Shown: one piece after another, positions 23,065 to 35,292 of the stretch | How positions within the stretch are numbered: position 1 is the stretch's first letter | Layout: each line of letters begins with the position of its first letter | Assembly: GCF_003945595.2 (NCBI RefSeq) | Contig: NW_024104556.1 | Location: forward strand, 436,501 to 500,500 | Length of the DNA: 64,000 bases | Reading direction: 5' to 3' | Source: Pipra filicauda | Taxonomy: Eukaryota; Chordata; Aves; Passeriformes; Pipridae | Position numbers and translations under genes: made by a program | The notes under the pieces: model-generated | Database searches by the model: none | Told to the model about the DNA's origin: nothing | What the model saw: only the letters and a program-made list of their open reading frames with translations

Positions 23065-23606
23065 GGAAACAGAAAGAAAGCCAATGGAACAGCTTACAGA
23101 TCAACAGGAAGGAACAGGATCAACATGCACCCTAATGCACACAATTCCAGTCACCTCCTGCCCTGCTCTCACCCCTTGCACCAACTGCCAGGAAAAGTGG
23201 TACCGAGGACTCTCAGGATCCCACAAGGTCAGAAACTTTTACACCTCCATACAAAACTTGTCCGGAAAAGTTTAAAAAACAAAAGGAAAAAACCAAGCAA
23301 ACCATGACTGACTGCAGGAGACGTGACACTACAGAAAGACTTTGTGTTTACTGTTCCTAAAACATCAAATATTTCTCCTGTCTGGTCTCTTCCAGTGATA
23401 CAGAGGGAGCAGATAAAGCAGAAATCCTGGCTCCAAGTGTGGATTTCTCTCCATTTCTGCACCAAGACTGGGAGGGTAAGAAATGCCACATATTTTAACT
23501 GCTTAGAAAAAAAATCATGATAATAATTAGGCCAGCACACGTCACAGCAAACCCTGCTGGCTGCTGTGCAGTGATGGGAACAGTCTGGGAGCAACTGTGT
23601 GAGGAG

Positions 23607-23632
23607 GGGTGAGAAGAGAAGAGAAGAGAGGG
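23607..23632. repeat. GA-rich short tandem repeat
   Basis: gagaagagaagagaagagag on the plus strand: about four units of a 5-base GA repeat. Confidence 0.8.
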
Positions 23633-23881
23633 GTGACCACTGAGGAATGAGGGAATGAGCTGGGATTATCCACCTTGGGTTTGGGAAGGATGAGGGAGGA
23701 TGGAAGGAAGCTGTGATGCCTCTATCTTTGCCATGACAATGAGCTTAAAGTGGTCATTCTGGTGCTGCTGAAGACTTTATAACAGTTGAGCTGTTCCCCA
23801 CAGCAAATGATTTCTCCAGGAAAGCCATGGATGACTCCATCTCAGAAATCCAGACACTGTTAAGAGGAGCTCAGTGATTTT

Positions 23882-24898
23882 ATGTCCAGCCCTGTTAATC
23901 TGGATGGAGAACTGTCCCCAGCACACTGTGACCTGAACCAGGAGAAGGTAACTGTTTGGGGAGAGAAGTTTGGAATGAAGGTGCAGAAAGAAAACCAGAA
24001 GAGCATCACCCTGCCACGGTCCTGCTCCAGCCACGCTGGGGCTGTGAGATGGGGGGAAACTACCCAAGTGTCACAGGAACCAGGGGCAGGTGCTGAATTT
24101 ATGGTGAGAATCACCAGAGTCTGCAATTTTTTAATATCCAAAACCACAAAAAATGTGCAAAAGTCTTTCTCATTCCACTGCAAATCGCTGACTGATGATT
24201 ATTTACAACCCACAGGGCTGTGTTTCTGCAGAGTGAAAATGGGCTGGAGGCTGAAGCAAGACATGTCAACAGCAGCTCCATCCACAGGGCAGCACAAGAA
24301 AAGCCATGGGGAGACTCCACCAGTGCCAGCCAGACATGAGCCTAAACCTGCTCCTCAAGTTCCTGCTGTGCCTACGGAACCTGCTCCCACCGAATGGAAA
24401 CCCGAGGGAAAACTCACAGCACCAGGAACGCCCCGGGGATGGAAAGCTGCTCGTTTCCATCCCTGGCAACTGGTCCCTAAAGGCTCACGAGGGGAGTCCT
24501 GCTGGGGGGACACACTGGAAGCTTCATCTCACGGGACACGAGCTGGGTCTGTTCCCCACTGGAGCAGAAGGGATGGGACTTGTGCTCTGAAATGGGGGGG
24601 TGAGGCACAGCCCTGCTCTCCCACGAGCACTGAACACCCCCAGGGCAGTGCTGGGCTGTTCCACAGCAGCAGGAGGATCTCTGACAAGGAAACTGTGTTA
24701 AAAACCCTCTCAGGAGCCCCCTACACAGCCCACACCAGCACAGAGCCGGCTCGGCTCCAGAGATGGAGAAAAAAGGAGAATTCCATTCCTGGCAGACCAG
24801 CAAGAGGAACAGCAGATCCGTTATTCCAAACAAGACCATCAGAAGCTTTTGGAAGCACCAAAGCTGAGACCTGTCTGACAAAGTTTAATGACTTGTAG
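23882..24898 (+). other. Unexplained 338-codon ORF antisense to EIF4G3
   Basis: An ATG-initiated frame of 338 codons, the longest ATG frame in the window that overlaps neither a CR1 copy nor an exon. The product would be basic and proline-rich in the middle (HEPKPAPQVPAVPTEPAP), with no signal peptide, membrane segment or domain I recognise. The Kozak context is poor (TTTTATGT). No promoter or splice partner is evident. It may be chance, an orphan transcript or a relic of a processed gene. I do not call it a gene. Confidence 0.2.
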
Positions 24899-26652
24899 CT
24901 ACTCCACTTCCAGTATAAAACCAGGATTCTCAAGGAACTTGGGTACTGGAGCACTGAGCATCTGAGCCGTGGGGGGCTTTGACTGTTCTAAACCACTGTC
25001 ACCTGGCTGGCAAACTGGTTTATGCTCCATCCTCGTCCCTGTCCCTCCAAGCTCAGCCAGCAATATTCATGCTTAGAAATGTTTTGCTATTCTGACTTGA
25101 TCTGCCAAAAAATCCATCTTGCACGGTCAAAGTGCCCTGCACAGACACCTCCAGGCAACGCTAACGATCCGCAGAGGAGAACACCAGGACATGAAAATCT
25201 GACAGATCTGGACTCTGTTTCTTCTAGGAAGTGCAGGATTTGGAGTGGAGCACACACAGGACCCCCTCAGGACCAGGGTGAACCACAGCAAGGCTTCTGA
25301 GAGAAACTCTGTGTTACACCAGCCCTTCCTTGACTCCTGCCTTCAAAAATAAAGCCCTGCTACGTCTAAATTATGGTTGTTCAGCAACCAGTGCAGACCT
25401 GGGTTGTGTCCTCGAGTCATGTCCCATCCCTTACCTGTCCAAGTCAGAGAGGGAGGGAGTTCTTGGATCACCTTGGAGTCATTACTATTGGGCAATGTTG
25501 TCTTTAACTTCCCCCAGGGTTGCTGCCCTGATCCCTCACAGAGGAGCAGAAGCAAACACTGCCTTCACTGGCTCCTCCAGCCTGCTCGTTTAATGAGCTC
25601 TCATCAGCCCAGCACATCCTTCACCTCCCTGCTCAAGGAAGCTCTGACAAATCCAAAAGTAGAACTGCACACAGGCTCCAGACAGGGTTTCTGCAGTGCT
25701 TCCCAAAACTCCTTAACTGGAAATAACTTCAGTGGTGTATCTGGAGGCTGCACTGCTGACGTGGTTTCAGCCAATGAGCTCCCACCTTATGGAATAAACC
25801 CTTCTCCTTGGCACTATGTGCCATGCTGGATGTCACCTGTTCCATGCACAGCATCCTCGTGCTGACCAGGTTTTCCACCTTTGTACTGCTGCAGACACAC
25901 ATCTGCTGTTCGTGCCACAGGAATTAACATTAATTTTAAGGAAATCCCTTCTAACCTCCTGCCCACCCCTGCACAATTCCCTGCCACTCCCTTCAGTCAC
26001 TGCTTAAATACACACGCCCCAATATCTGTTTATTAATCATCACCTTCTTCATTTTCTTCCCACGTGTCCAGAGGCTGCTGAAGGCACCCAGATGAGAGGT
26101 TGTCAAGTAGAAAAATCAATGATCAAACAGAGCCCAGTCCCTGGCATCACCCACCACTGCCTTTTTAATGATTTGCCATTCACTCTGTATTTCCAGTGCC
26201 TGTGAGTGCTCCCTCCAGACCCCAAAAACTGCACTGAGCTGGAAACTTGGGGTAAGAGCACTGAAAACAAACCTATGCCAAGCTCAGCCCAGGGAATTTT
26301 TTTTCCAGCTATTTTTTTTCCTAGTTTGGACCAAGGCTGGATGTTGTGATGGGTCCACGGAGCCCCGCAGAAGGTCACGGAGAAAGGAAGAGAAAGGAGA
26401 GTTCAACAAGTTGTCATCAAGCTCTCCACTTCAGTTAAGCTTCTCATACCCCTGTTACTCAATTTTAGTCTTTCTGGTGCCACCAGGAGGGTTGGTGGGA
26501 TAACCTGAGCCTGGCTGGGAGGGGGAGGAGGAGGTGCCTGCACAGGCAGTGCAGCAGGAACCATCTGCCTGTGGATGGATGTTGGATTTGACCTTTCAAA
26601 CTTCAGCACAAGCCCTGGGCTCAGCTGAGGAGCTGCAGCCTGGAGACATCAA

Positions 26653-26925
26653 GATCACACAATCATGGAATTGTTTGGGTTGGAAAAGCCCTCCAAGACC
26701 ATCAAGTCCAACCATTCCCCCAGCACTGCCATGTTCACGACTGAACATGTGCCCAAGTGCCACATCCATGTGGCTTTTAAATCCCTCCAGGGGTGGTGAC
26801 TCCACCACTGCCTTGGACAGCCTGTTCCAATGCCTGACCATCCTTTCCATAAAGAAATTTTCCATGACATCCAATCTGAACCTCCCCTGGCACATCTTGA
26901 GGCCATTTCCTCTTGTCCCATGACT
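26653..26925 (-). mobile_element. CR1 LINE 3' fragment
   Basis: cacacaatcatggaattgtt, aaaagccctccaagaccatc, gtgcccaagtgccacatcc, agcctgttccaatgcctgac and cttgaggccatttcctcttg blocks in antisense order on the plus strand. Confidence 0.95.
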
Positions 26926-29900
26926 TGTTACCTGTGCCAGCAGCAGGAGCTGCAGCACAAATCCCCAGGTCCACATTCCCCAGTGGCCACCAGCACCTCA
27001 GCGCAGCCCTCTGGGCACAAGGCAAGCCTTGTCTGCCCCCCTCAGACTCTCCCAGCTTTATTATTTATTAAATTATGAATCTGAGAGGAAAAGCCCTTTT
27101 TTTTGGGATTTACAACTGGCAGCTCCTCCACGTGCTGGATGCAGACAAGGAAGGGATTGTGGCAGCCACTTCCCATCACCCTCTGACTCAAAATACTCCA
27201 AGAAGCTACAAAATGGCCAGTGGAGTCAGTTCAGGGAGTGAATTCCCAACCTCTCCAAATCCCAGAGCTTTTTCACCCAGCCCAGCCCATTCTCTGTTGT
27301 ACAAGTTCCACCCAAAGGAACTCAAGTAACCCTGAGCTAAAACTGGAGCCAACTCCACCAGCAGCCCCAAGTGAAATGAGTCTGCCATGAGCAGCACACT
27401 CAGCTCAAATACAGTTAAAAGTCAAAAAGCAAATGATGACATTTGAGTTTATACTTCTGATTTCTGTTTTTAATTACCTTGGCACCCAGTTTTAAAGTCA
27501 CCCAGACGCTCCCCAAGTCGCTTCTTAAATGTAAGGTTTTATAAGCAGAGTCAAATGTAACAAAAACCTGCATTTTGGAGTTCAGATTAGAAGAAAACTG
27601 CTATTTTCAACTTCCTGAGGATCAGAAGCAACAAAGTGCCTCCAGAGCCTCAGTTAGGAATTAAAACCAGGAAAGCTCCGTGCACGAAGTGGGAAACGGA
27701 GCAGCAATCTCGGGCAGGGAGGAGCTGAGGCCGTTTCAGGAAGAACACAAGCTGACAGTGCATTAGAAATACTGCCCAAAACACTTTGCAGGGTCTGTTT
27801 TTTTCTCCTATAAAGTGAAGTTTTCCAGCAGATTCTCAGTGTAATCTGGGAATCAAGGATTACTGATACACGTTTAACTTTTAATCACAACTCCTGCTGC
27901 TATTTCATTTCACTTCATCCACTTTTACTGTAACACCCTAAATCTCTAATATTTTCTGTTGTACAGAATGTGATCACGCTTTCTCCAGCATCAACTGGCT
28001 CCACCAACTATAACTATCCAGCACAGGACAGGAATTCCCATCTGGAAAAAAACCTGCCTATAAAGCTGCCATTCAACTTCAGGTGCTTAAATCATGCTAA
28101 TTTGAGTACTTTAAGAGCTAATAATTTCAGGCAATAACACTAAAGAACAATCCATTATTTGCCTGAAAGAGACCCAGAATCAATAGGAGGCACATGTTAA
28201 TAAAATCCCACTGGGATGGACATGGGGAATTGCAACAATGGTGCTGCCTCTGCCTTCAAAGGGCATTTTGAGCTGTTGCAACAAATATTAACCCTGCTAC
28301 GGCCAATTTACTTACTGAGCACATTTTAGGTTACAAATCTCAGTCTGGACCCCTCTGCTTATGTTACACAGTTTAAACGTGGCTAAATGTTGGTCTTGAG
28401 CATCCTCTGAGTGTTGGGTTTGGGATGAAGCCATGACCCTCCTGCACTGGTGGTGACCAAAATCCCTCTGTCCACCCCCAATCTACACCAGGGGTGGAGA
28501 GTTTTGGATTAAAAGAAATAAACATCTAGAGCTTGGGTTTCTCTGTGCCTATCCTGATCCAGCACATGACAGATGCAACTGGGAATAAAGCCTGGAATGT
28601 GTTTCCAGTGGTGACAGCTTCTCGGAGATAATTATAAGCAGATTCAAATGTAACAGAGTCAAAAATCTGTGATAAAATTGGGAAAACACTCGGAAATTAC
28701 AAGTTTTAACCTGCAGGCAGAGTCAGAACGGGGTTCAAAGGCAAGTTTTAGATCAAATTCTGACAGACTGGTGGCAGAATCCCACCAGTAAAGCCACCGG
28801 CTGCTGAAGTATTTTGTCCAAGGCTGTGCTGCCTCCAGACTCCTGGGCCAAAACCTGCTCTCAGTGAGCTCAGGACATTTTAGGGGAATATTAACTGGCT
28901 CACACTGAATATATCCAGTGCCTTAGTAATGACCTATGAAAGAACTGAGGAGTTTCAGAGCAGTGATGATTTTCAGTAAACACAGACCTGAAGCTAAGAT
29001 CAAGAACAGAAGTATCTAAACAAGACCCTAATCCCGGCATTCCCCTCGTGTCCCAGCTGTCCTGCAAGCATTCCTCCAGCACTCCTGGCCAAGCCATCCC
29101 AGCCACGCACAGAAATCACTCCTTTCTCTCTCCCATGAGCTTTGCCTGTGAGCAAACAAGTGCAAATGTCCCGTTTTACTCTTTCAGCCCTTTTTTGCCC
29201 TGCTCTGGATGGCTCCCACAGCCCCCATGCTGCTCCCTGAGGTGGAAGGAACAAGGATGATGATGTTTGTCGGGTGTCTGTGCCCACCTAACACTTACCT
29301 GCTCGCCTGAGACACAACTATCCCCACAGAGCTCATCCCTACATTTACCTGCTCAGTAACAGGAGCAAAGTAAGAACAAAATGACCCTTCTGGAACAAAC
29401 CTTCCTTGGCTCGAGCCCCTGCCCTGACACCACTGGAGTTAACGGGATTTTTTTTTCCTATTAACTCGGTGGAAACAACCTGCTCCTTCCAAGCCAAGAA
29501 TGTCATGGAAACAACCCAATCTGGGAGAGCTTTCCTGCTCTTGTCACGCTTCTGTTCCTCTTCCCCACCCAACAGTACCACCTCTGTCCCCTCCAAAGCT
29601 ACAAGAAGCAGCAACATCACTTCCCAGGGGAAAGAGTTTTGGCAACGATGAACAGGGGAGCTGATAGAAAAGATAATTTTAGACATCCTGACTAGGACAG
29701 AGGGACCTGTGTGTCTGTCCTGACACCAGAGAGGTCCACAGGGTAATTCTGCCATCCCTGAGCTTCAGGTGCCAGAGGTATTCCCAATCCTAACTCTTAT
29801 TAATGGAGTGGTTCTTTACAAAGTCCAAGTCATGCAACAGGAATACTAAAAGATTCCTACATGTCTGGCTTTCATGGGCCAAGTAATAACGACATTAAGC

Positions 29901-30202
29901 AGTGCAATGGTAACAGATAACCAGGTGTATCACACAGCAAACGTGGCAACTGGGAGGTCGTTTGCTTTGCTCCCAGTTGGAAAAGCAGGACTTTCTCAGT
30001 TGACATCTTCAGGCAACTTAATCCACTGATCAGTTTGGGAAATATCCAGAAAAAGTTTCTAGTGATGTGAGAAGGGAAAAAAAAAAATCTCCCCAATACC
30101 TGGCAAGGATCCCTTCAGGTTCTCCTTCCCTGTAGAAGGGGGTGGTTCATGGGAGCAGTGACCCCACTTGTGAGTTGTGTTACTCAGCGTTGCAGGCAGC
30201 TC

Positions 30203-30305
30203 GTTAGAGGGTTATGCAGGTGCTAGTAGCTACTAAGGGGTGGTTTCCTCCACTCTGAGTTAGTAGGTGAGTCACCTCCACCCCCAAACCCCCCAGGCAA
30301 TTAGT
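30203..30305 (-). promoter_or_regulatory. EIF4G3: ACTAAY/TAAC cluster, possible QKI sites
   Basis: Within about 135 nt downstream of the microexon donor the minus strand carries ACTAAT (30300-30305), ACTAAC (30259-30264) and two TAAC half sites (30203-30206, 30211-30214). QKI proteins bind ACTAAY plus a TAAY half site, and binding downstream of an exon usually favours inclusion. Whether these sites are used is inference. Confidence 0.4.
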
Positions 30306-30337
30306 GCAGGGTGATAACGAAGGGGCAGGTACTGTAC

Positions 30338-30370
30338 CTGGTGATGGGCAGGTCGAGGCCCCGCTGCAAA
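30338..30370 (-). CDS. EIF4G3: EIF4G3 33-nt microexon (FAAGPRPAHHQ)
   Basis: The minus strand shows acceptor CGCCTTTCCTCAG, then 33 nt, then donor CACCAG|GTACAG. It is in phase 0 and encodes FAAGPRPAHHQ, which fits between TRSP and the GGFRPIQ microexon. I recall a similar peptide in longer mammalian eIF4G3 isoforms. The polypyrimidine tract is about 40 nt long and nearly uninterrupted, so recognition is expected even though the exon is tiny. An internal TTTGCAG offers a competing acceptor that would leave 26 nt and shift the frame. Inclusion adds 11 residues just upstream of the conserved FFQRPQIQPPRATIQ block. The exon is too short and lacks an ATG, so ORF finders miss it. Confidence 0.82.
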
Positions 30371-33148
30371 CTGAGGAAAGGCGGGAGAAACAAACACAAA
30401 AGGAAAGGCACAAAGAGTCAGAAACACCACAACGAACCAAAATGTCACAGTCTATGCAAAATAAACCCACAGAAAATAAAATAACAACGACACACTCAAA
30501 AGCTTTGCTGCAGGACAGCGACAGACAGGGGCTGAGGTGTCAGATGGACATGGGCACTGTGCTGCTGGGAGGAGCAGCTCCCGGGATCCTGCAGGCACTC
30601 TAGAGGAGGGATGCAGGCATTCCTTACCCTGCCTGAGAAAAGAACACGAAACCAAAAAAAAACCAACTTAAAACAAGCAGCAGTGGAGGTTTGGAAACTG
30701 CTTAAAGGGGGGGGAAATGGTTAAAGCAGCTGGACTCGGCCGTTCCGGGTATTTGTGGGATTGAGGATGGACACTCATGGCTGGAGAGCAGGGAAGAGCC
30801 AGGCACAGGGAGTGACCTGCCAGCCAGGGGCTGTGGGACATCCCTGCAGGGCAAAGAGCAGCGATTCCTTGCACATACACCCCCTTTTCCTTCATTTCCA
30901 GCTTGTTTTTCTCCATCAGGATCACAACAACCCCCTCCTTAACGAGTGGGATTTGTCACCCCCTCTGAAAGACAAGGACCAGGTTATCCCATGGTGTCCC
31001 CACTGAAGGACATCGGCAGTGGAGCCTGGATGGAGAACAGGAGGTCCTGGTTCCCAGCCCTGAGCTCAGGCTACTGAGTCACTTCCCACTCACTTGGGTT
31101 AAACACGGAGGAAAATAATCCCAGTTGAACATGCTCAGTCAACATTCAAAGCATTTCCCAATAAGGAACTGATTGTTAAAATAGAAATAAAAATGAATGC
31201 AAGAAATGGAAAATATAAATAAAGATGACAAGGTGTCTTCTTCCAGAGCTGAGTTAGGTGTTGAAACCTTTAATTCTCAGTGCAATGAGCATGATGAGAG
31301 CAGGAAAACCTATTGATAAGAGCTCCAATAATTACTGGAACAATCAAAACTAGTGATCCAGAGTGGATTTTCCCCACCACATGCCTCTACTGTGATGGCT
31401 CAGTGACTTAAGACACATGGTACAGCCCATCTCTGCTCATTCAGGGACTCACTGTGGTTTCATTTCTGCCTGGGAACAGTGATCAAAACTGGCTACTAAT
31501 TATTGGTTTTCTTAACAAGAGGGTTTTTCTGCAAGGAAAAGTGGGCCAGGGTTCACACGCAGCCCTTCCATCTATTTTAATGCCATCGAACATGAAGCAA
31601 AGTATAAATATCCACTGGCCCAGCTGATTTTTTTCCTTTATAAACACTTTAATTGCCTAGATCTAAGATTTCCAAGAACTGCTATACTGGTGTTTATATA
31701 TTCCTTCTGCCTTCACCTCACGGGTGGAGAGTCATAAAACCCTTCAGAAAGGAGCGAATTCGCACACACGTTTCTGGCACGAGGGTTTATAAAGAATGAC
31801 CTGCACTGGTTCACCAAATAGTTTTTTCACCCTGGAAAATTTTCCCTCAGCTTTAGATTAAAGAATCAAAAAGCAAAGCCTGGTCACCTTGTAAGACTAA
31901 AAAGCTAAATTTTAATTTTAATAAAAGAGAAGGACTCAGAGCCTCCCTGAATCCTCCTGAGGCTCCAGGTGGGAAGAGGACAGTGGCTCTGTGGATGAGG
32001 AGAAACAGGCACCCGGATGAGTCTCAGGAGGTAAAAGCACTTCAAGTCCCTATTTCCCTGAAGAACTCCCCCAGACCAGCTCAAATGTCTTGGGACAAGG
32101 GACTCAAGGACCCCTGGAAGGGGTGAGCCTTTCCATGGGGTGACACACTCTGTGCTACACCAGTGAAAAAAAACTACCCAAAAAGAGAATGATGGGGTGC
32201 AAAAACCTTGTGCTGCTTCGCTTCAGGGCCAAAGCACCTCTCCCATCCCTCTTCCACAGAGAAGATTTGTTCTCACTGTGCTTAAGGCAGGAGCTGGAAG
32301 TTTATATATGAAGAAGCTGGAATATACTCTGTGGTGGAAAGTAATGTGTTATAAGAAAAAAATAAAGAAATTAAATAAAAGCTCCAAGTTAGTGAAAAAT
32401 GCCTCATCTATTTTGCACTGGTCACCACTGGCTCTTGATTTTTTATTTAAATAATTCAGGTTGATAGGAATTATTCCTATTAGTAGCTGTAAGCAACAGA
32501 ACAAACTGTAGTCACTGCTGGCTCCGATTAAAATTCACACTTGGGGTCGTTTTTTCTCTGTTTGATGAAGACAGTAGACAGGAAAACTTTATAAATCCTG
32601 GGTCCAACCTTCCTGCACCCTCATTCCCTACAGTCCTCTGTGGGCACAGGGAATGTTCTCTCCCTGGGGGTGCCAGCCCACACCTCACACCCCTCCTGGA
32701 TCGCTCAAACACCCTCTCCAGCACGTCTTTTTTTGGGCAGAACTCCTAGAACTGGACAGTTTGTGTTTACATCCCCTGGTGCTCAGGGCTGGAATGGCCA
32801 GGAGAGCACGGATAACTGTCAGCAGTGCTGAAGGACCGGGATTTCCTTTTCCTTCCCCAGCTGGAGCTGCACTTTGCCATCCCCGCTACTGGGAGCGATG
32901 CGAGCGGGGAGCAAACACGAAGCCAGTTGGATTGCAAAGGCTGCTGTCCTGGGAGGAGCAGCAAAGCCTGAGCTCTGCAATTCCAACGGCCCTCAGATGC
33001 AGGACGGGATGGAGGAAGCTCCAGTCCCTCCAGGAAGTGGGGCTGGGATCAATCCTGGCCCACACGGGGCTGTGCTGTGGGAGCCCAGGGATGGCAAAAC
33101 CACCCTCCTCGTCCCCTCCTCACCCTGCCCTCACCACCAAAAAGGATG

Positions 33149-33210
33149 GTTAAAAAAGAAATAAAAATATAATAATAATTAAATTAAAAAAAAAAAACCA
33201 AATAAATCAA
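33149..33210. repeat. A/T-rich simple sequence
   Basis: aaataaaaatataataataa followed by a 12-A run. Low complexity, likely unstable in length. Confidence 0.85.
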
Positions 33211-33689
33211 GCCTAGAACAAAATGCAGGAGTAGCTCAGGCCTGGGCCAGTCTTGCATTTGCTTTGGGGTGGGAGGTGGAATGAGATGTGATGGGTGGGA
33301 GCAGCTTTTAGTCATGAGGTGGAGATGGTCACAGCAGAGCAGATGGCAAAACCTGCACACAGGAGAGCTCAAAAAAATAGAAAAAAATGCCTGATGGCTG
33401 CAGACAAAAATCCTTCCTCGAGGTCTGCTCAGGAATGGGGCCAAACCTCTACAATTTGGTGTTTTCTGGCCAAATTTCCTCCAGGTGCTCTCTGTGGAGT
33501 TACAAACCCCCAGGGGCCCTGCTCTCTGTCCTACCTCAGGTCAGACCCCCCCAGCTGTAACTCAGTTTGGGCCCTTGTGTCACCTTGGGACCTTTGTCAC
33601 CACCTCACCCGGCAGAGGCTGCCACGGCAGCTCGTGCTCTCAGCAAAGAAGCAAAATCAGTGCATTTCTGTAGCCAACAAAAAGATGTG

Positions 33690-33731
33690 GTAAAAAAATA
33701 AAAATAAAGAAAGAAAGGAAGAAATAAAAAC
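33690..33731. repeat. A-rich simple sequence
   Basis: aaaaaaataaaaataaagaa followed by agaaaggaagaaataaaaa on the plus strand. In gene sense this is a T-rich tract. Confidence 0.8.
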
Positions 33732-34851
33732 GGTGCCATGGGCACAATTGCCTGCAAGAAGGAGTACAGTTTGTTATATTGCTTACAATGCAGTATTTTA
33801 TCCAGCCTCTTCCAGCCAGGGACCTGTAAACCGGACTCTGTTCCAAAACCTTCCTCCTCTTCCAGTTGTCTGTGCAATGTATTGGCACTGTTCTGCTGGG
33901 CTGTCAAAAAAACTGGTTTAGAGATGCAGCTCTTCAGTCAGGTTTTTGCTCCAGTTCTAACCACACCAATTTAGCTGTGCTTTGCAACAATTAAAGAAAA
34001 AAGGTGATTATACTTACTGAGGAAAGAGGTTTTACCATCTGTGTCCTGCATTACTGATCAGAATGGGGCACTAAGGACAAATTCCCAGCTGCCCACACCA
34101 CAGAACTCTAAAATTGGTGTTAATTGGCTCATTTATCAGCACAGAGGTTCATGGGCCTCAGAACAAACCCTCCTGGACTGACTGTCCTGGAGAGGAACCC
34201 CCAGGAGCGGGGCCAGCACATTGGTGTGGCTGCACACCAGGGGTTCTTGCCCCGTGTACAACTATTTATACCTGTTTTGTGGACAAACTACTCTGTCTTG
34301 GAGGCTTTCACTTTGCTTCAGTAGCGTTTGCCTTACTCTAGGAAGAGAAGAATGCTGGGGAGGGAACAGGGGGCAGTGACCCGAAGGTGTCACGACACAG
34401 GACACAGGATTGTGCTCCCTCCACTGCCGGAGGCTCGGGATGTGGTGATGGGAAGCCACCACGCCTCTAGAAGCTGGGCTAAGCCTCTGCTGCCCTAGGG
34501 GGGTCTCCTAACATTATGTGGAGCTGTACTATGAGCAGAGATTCCCCAAAAAGAGCCTGGCTTGGGGAACCAAAGTCCTACAACAGCAGAGCGGTATCAC
34601 AATAAACACACACCTCAAAAAAATAGACTGTGGAGGACAATCAGACCTAAAGTTGGATGAAAAAGGGGCTCAGCACAAAAAGATCTGAGTACACAGAAGC
34701 TCTAGGTCACATGTGAGAACCTCCAGGGTTAGACCTGATCAGTAGCACTGATTTGGGAGCAATGCCCAGAACCACTGGACACTGAGTGCTGCTGCAGAGA
34801 ACCGCTGGTGTTTGATCTCTGGTCTATCCCTGCACAAAACACTTCCCTAAA

Positions 34852-34893
34852 GAAAAAATAAAAAAAATTAAAAAAAAGAAGAAAAGAGAAAGA
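34852..34893. repeat. A-rich simple sequence
   Basis: Runs of A interrupted by single T and G (aaaaaataaaaaaaattaaaa). It could be a decayed poly(A)-type tract. No element is attached to it that I can recognise. Confidence 0.8.
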
Positions 34894-35196
34894 TTCTGGG
34901 AATGAACCTGAACTCTACAAGGAAGTGAACCTGAAAGCAACTAGGCTAAAAATAAATTATGTTATTTGAAGTAGATGAGAATCCCTCCATTGCTTCTTTA
35001 GCCACTTTAGAAGGAAAATTACTCTACCAGGACAGTGTCTGAAAAACTCAGGCAAGGTTTGCCATTCGGAATGTGCTTCCAGGTCAGTAAAATGGGCTTT
35101 TCAGAGAACCAGCCATGTGCTACAGACACACACAGACAGAGAAACACACCAACGAGGAAGAAAGAACAGGAGGAAACGCTGCCGTGGGCTCCTTAC

Positions 35197-35292
35197 CGGC
35201 GAGCGGGTCTGAGGCTGGGTGTTCATTGTTTGAGGGGCTTGAGGGTACACCAACGTGGTTGGAGCTGCATTCTGTCCTGAGGGGTAAGGAGC
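35197..35292 (-). CDS. EIF4G3: EIF4G3 exon with the short-isoform start codon
   Basis: A 96-nt exon, 32 codons, phase 0 on both sides: APYPSGQNAAPTTLVYPQAP then QTMNTQPQTRSP. The acceptor is TTCCCTGGCAG and the donor CCG|GTAAGGA. Met 23 of the exon corresponds to the first residue of the canonical short eIF4GII (MNSQPQTRSP in mammals). It is the first in-frame ATG in all exons visible here. The exon precedes a pair of microexons, so the SP..FFQ junction is where the optional GGFRPIQ and FAAGPRPAHHQ peptides enter. The paralogue eIF4G1 has a comparable [26 protein letters not shown] stretch, as I recall it, which supports the alignment. Confidence 0.96.
35224..35226 (-). promoter_or_regulatory. 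EIF4G3: Internal ATG, short-isoform start
   Basis: The minus strand reads AAACAATGAAC. A at -3 gives an acceptable Kozak context. The known short eIF4GII isoform begins at this Met. In transcripts containing the upstream exons it is an internal residue. Confidence 0.75.

Larger units (their letters stand above)
23038..30337 (-). other. EIF4G3: Intron, 7300 nt, between the two microexons
   Basis: Contains one clear CR1 copy (26653-26925), a GA-rich short tract (23607-23632), the unexplained antisense ORF (23882-24898), and a repeat-poor AT-rich stretch at 27400-28900. The UGC motifs that belong to the 21-nt microexon are in its last 30 nt. Confidence 0.8.
30371..35196 (-). other. EIF4G3: Intron, 4826 nt, before the 33-nt microexon
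   Basis: I found no CR1 copy. It contains A-rich runs (33149-33210, 33690-33731, 34852-34893) and a possible cryptic 28-nt exon at 34018-34045. The last ~45 nt before the microexon form a very strong polypyrimidine tract. Confidence 0.75.

Noticed and set aside
29290..29312. 8-nt exon candidate before a strong donor GCAG|GTAAGTG
   Set aside because: Although the donor is good, 8 nt breaks the reading frame between the two microexons and no known peptide fits.
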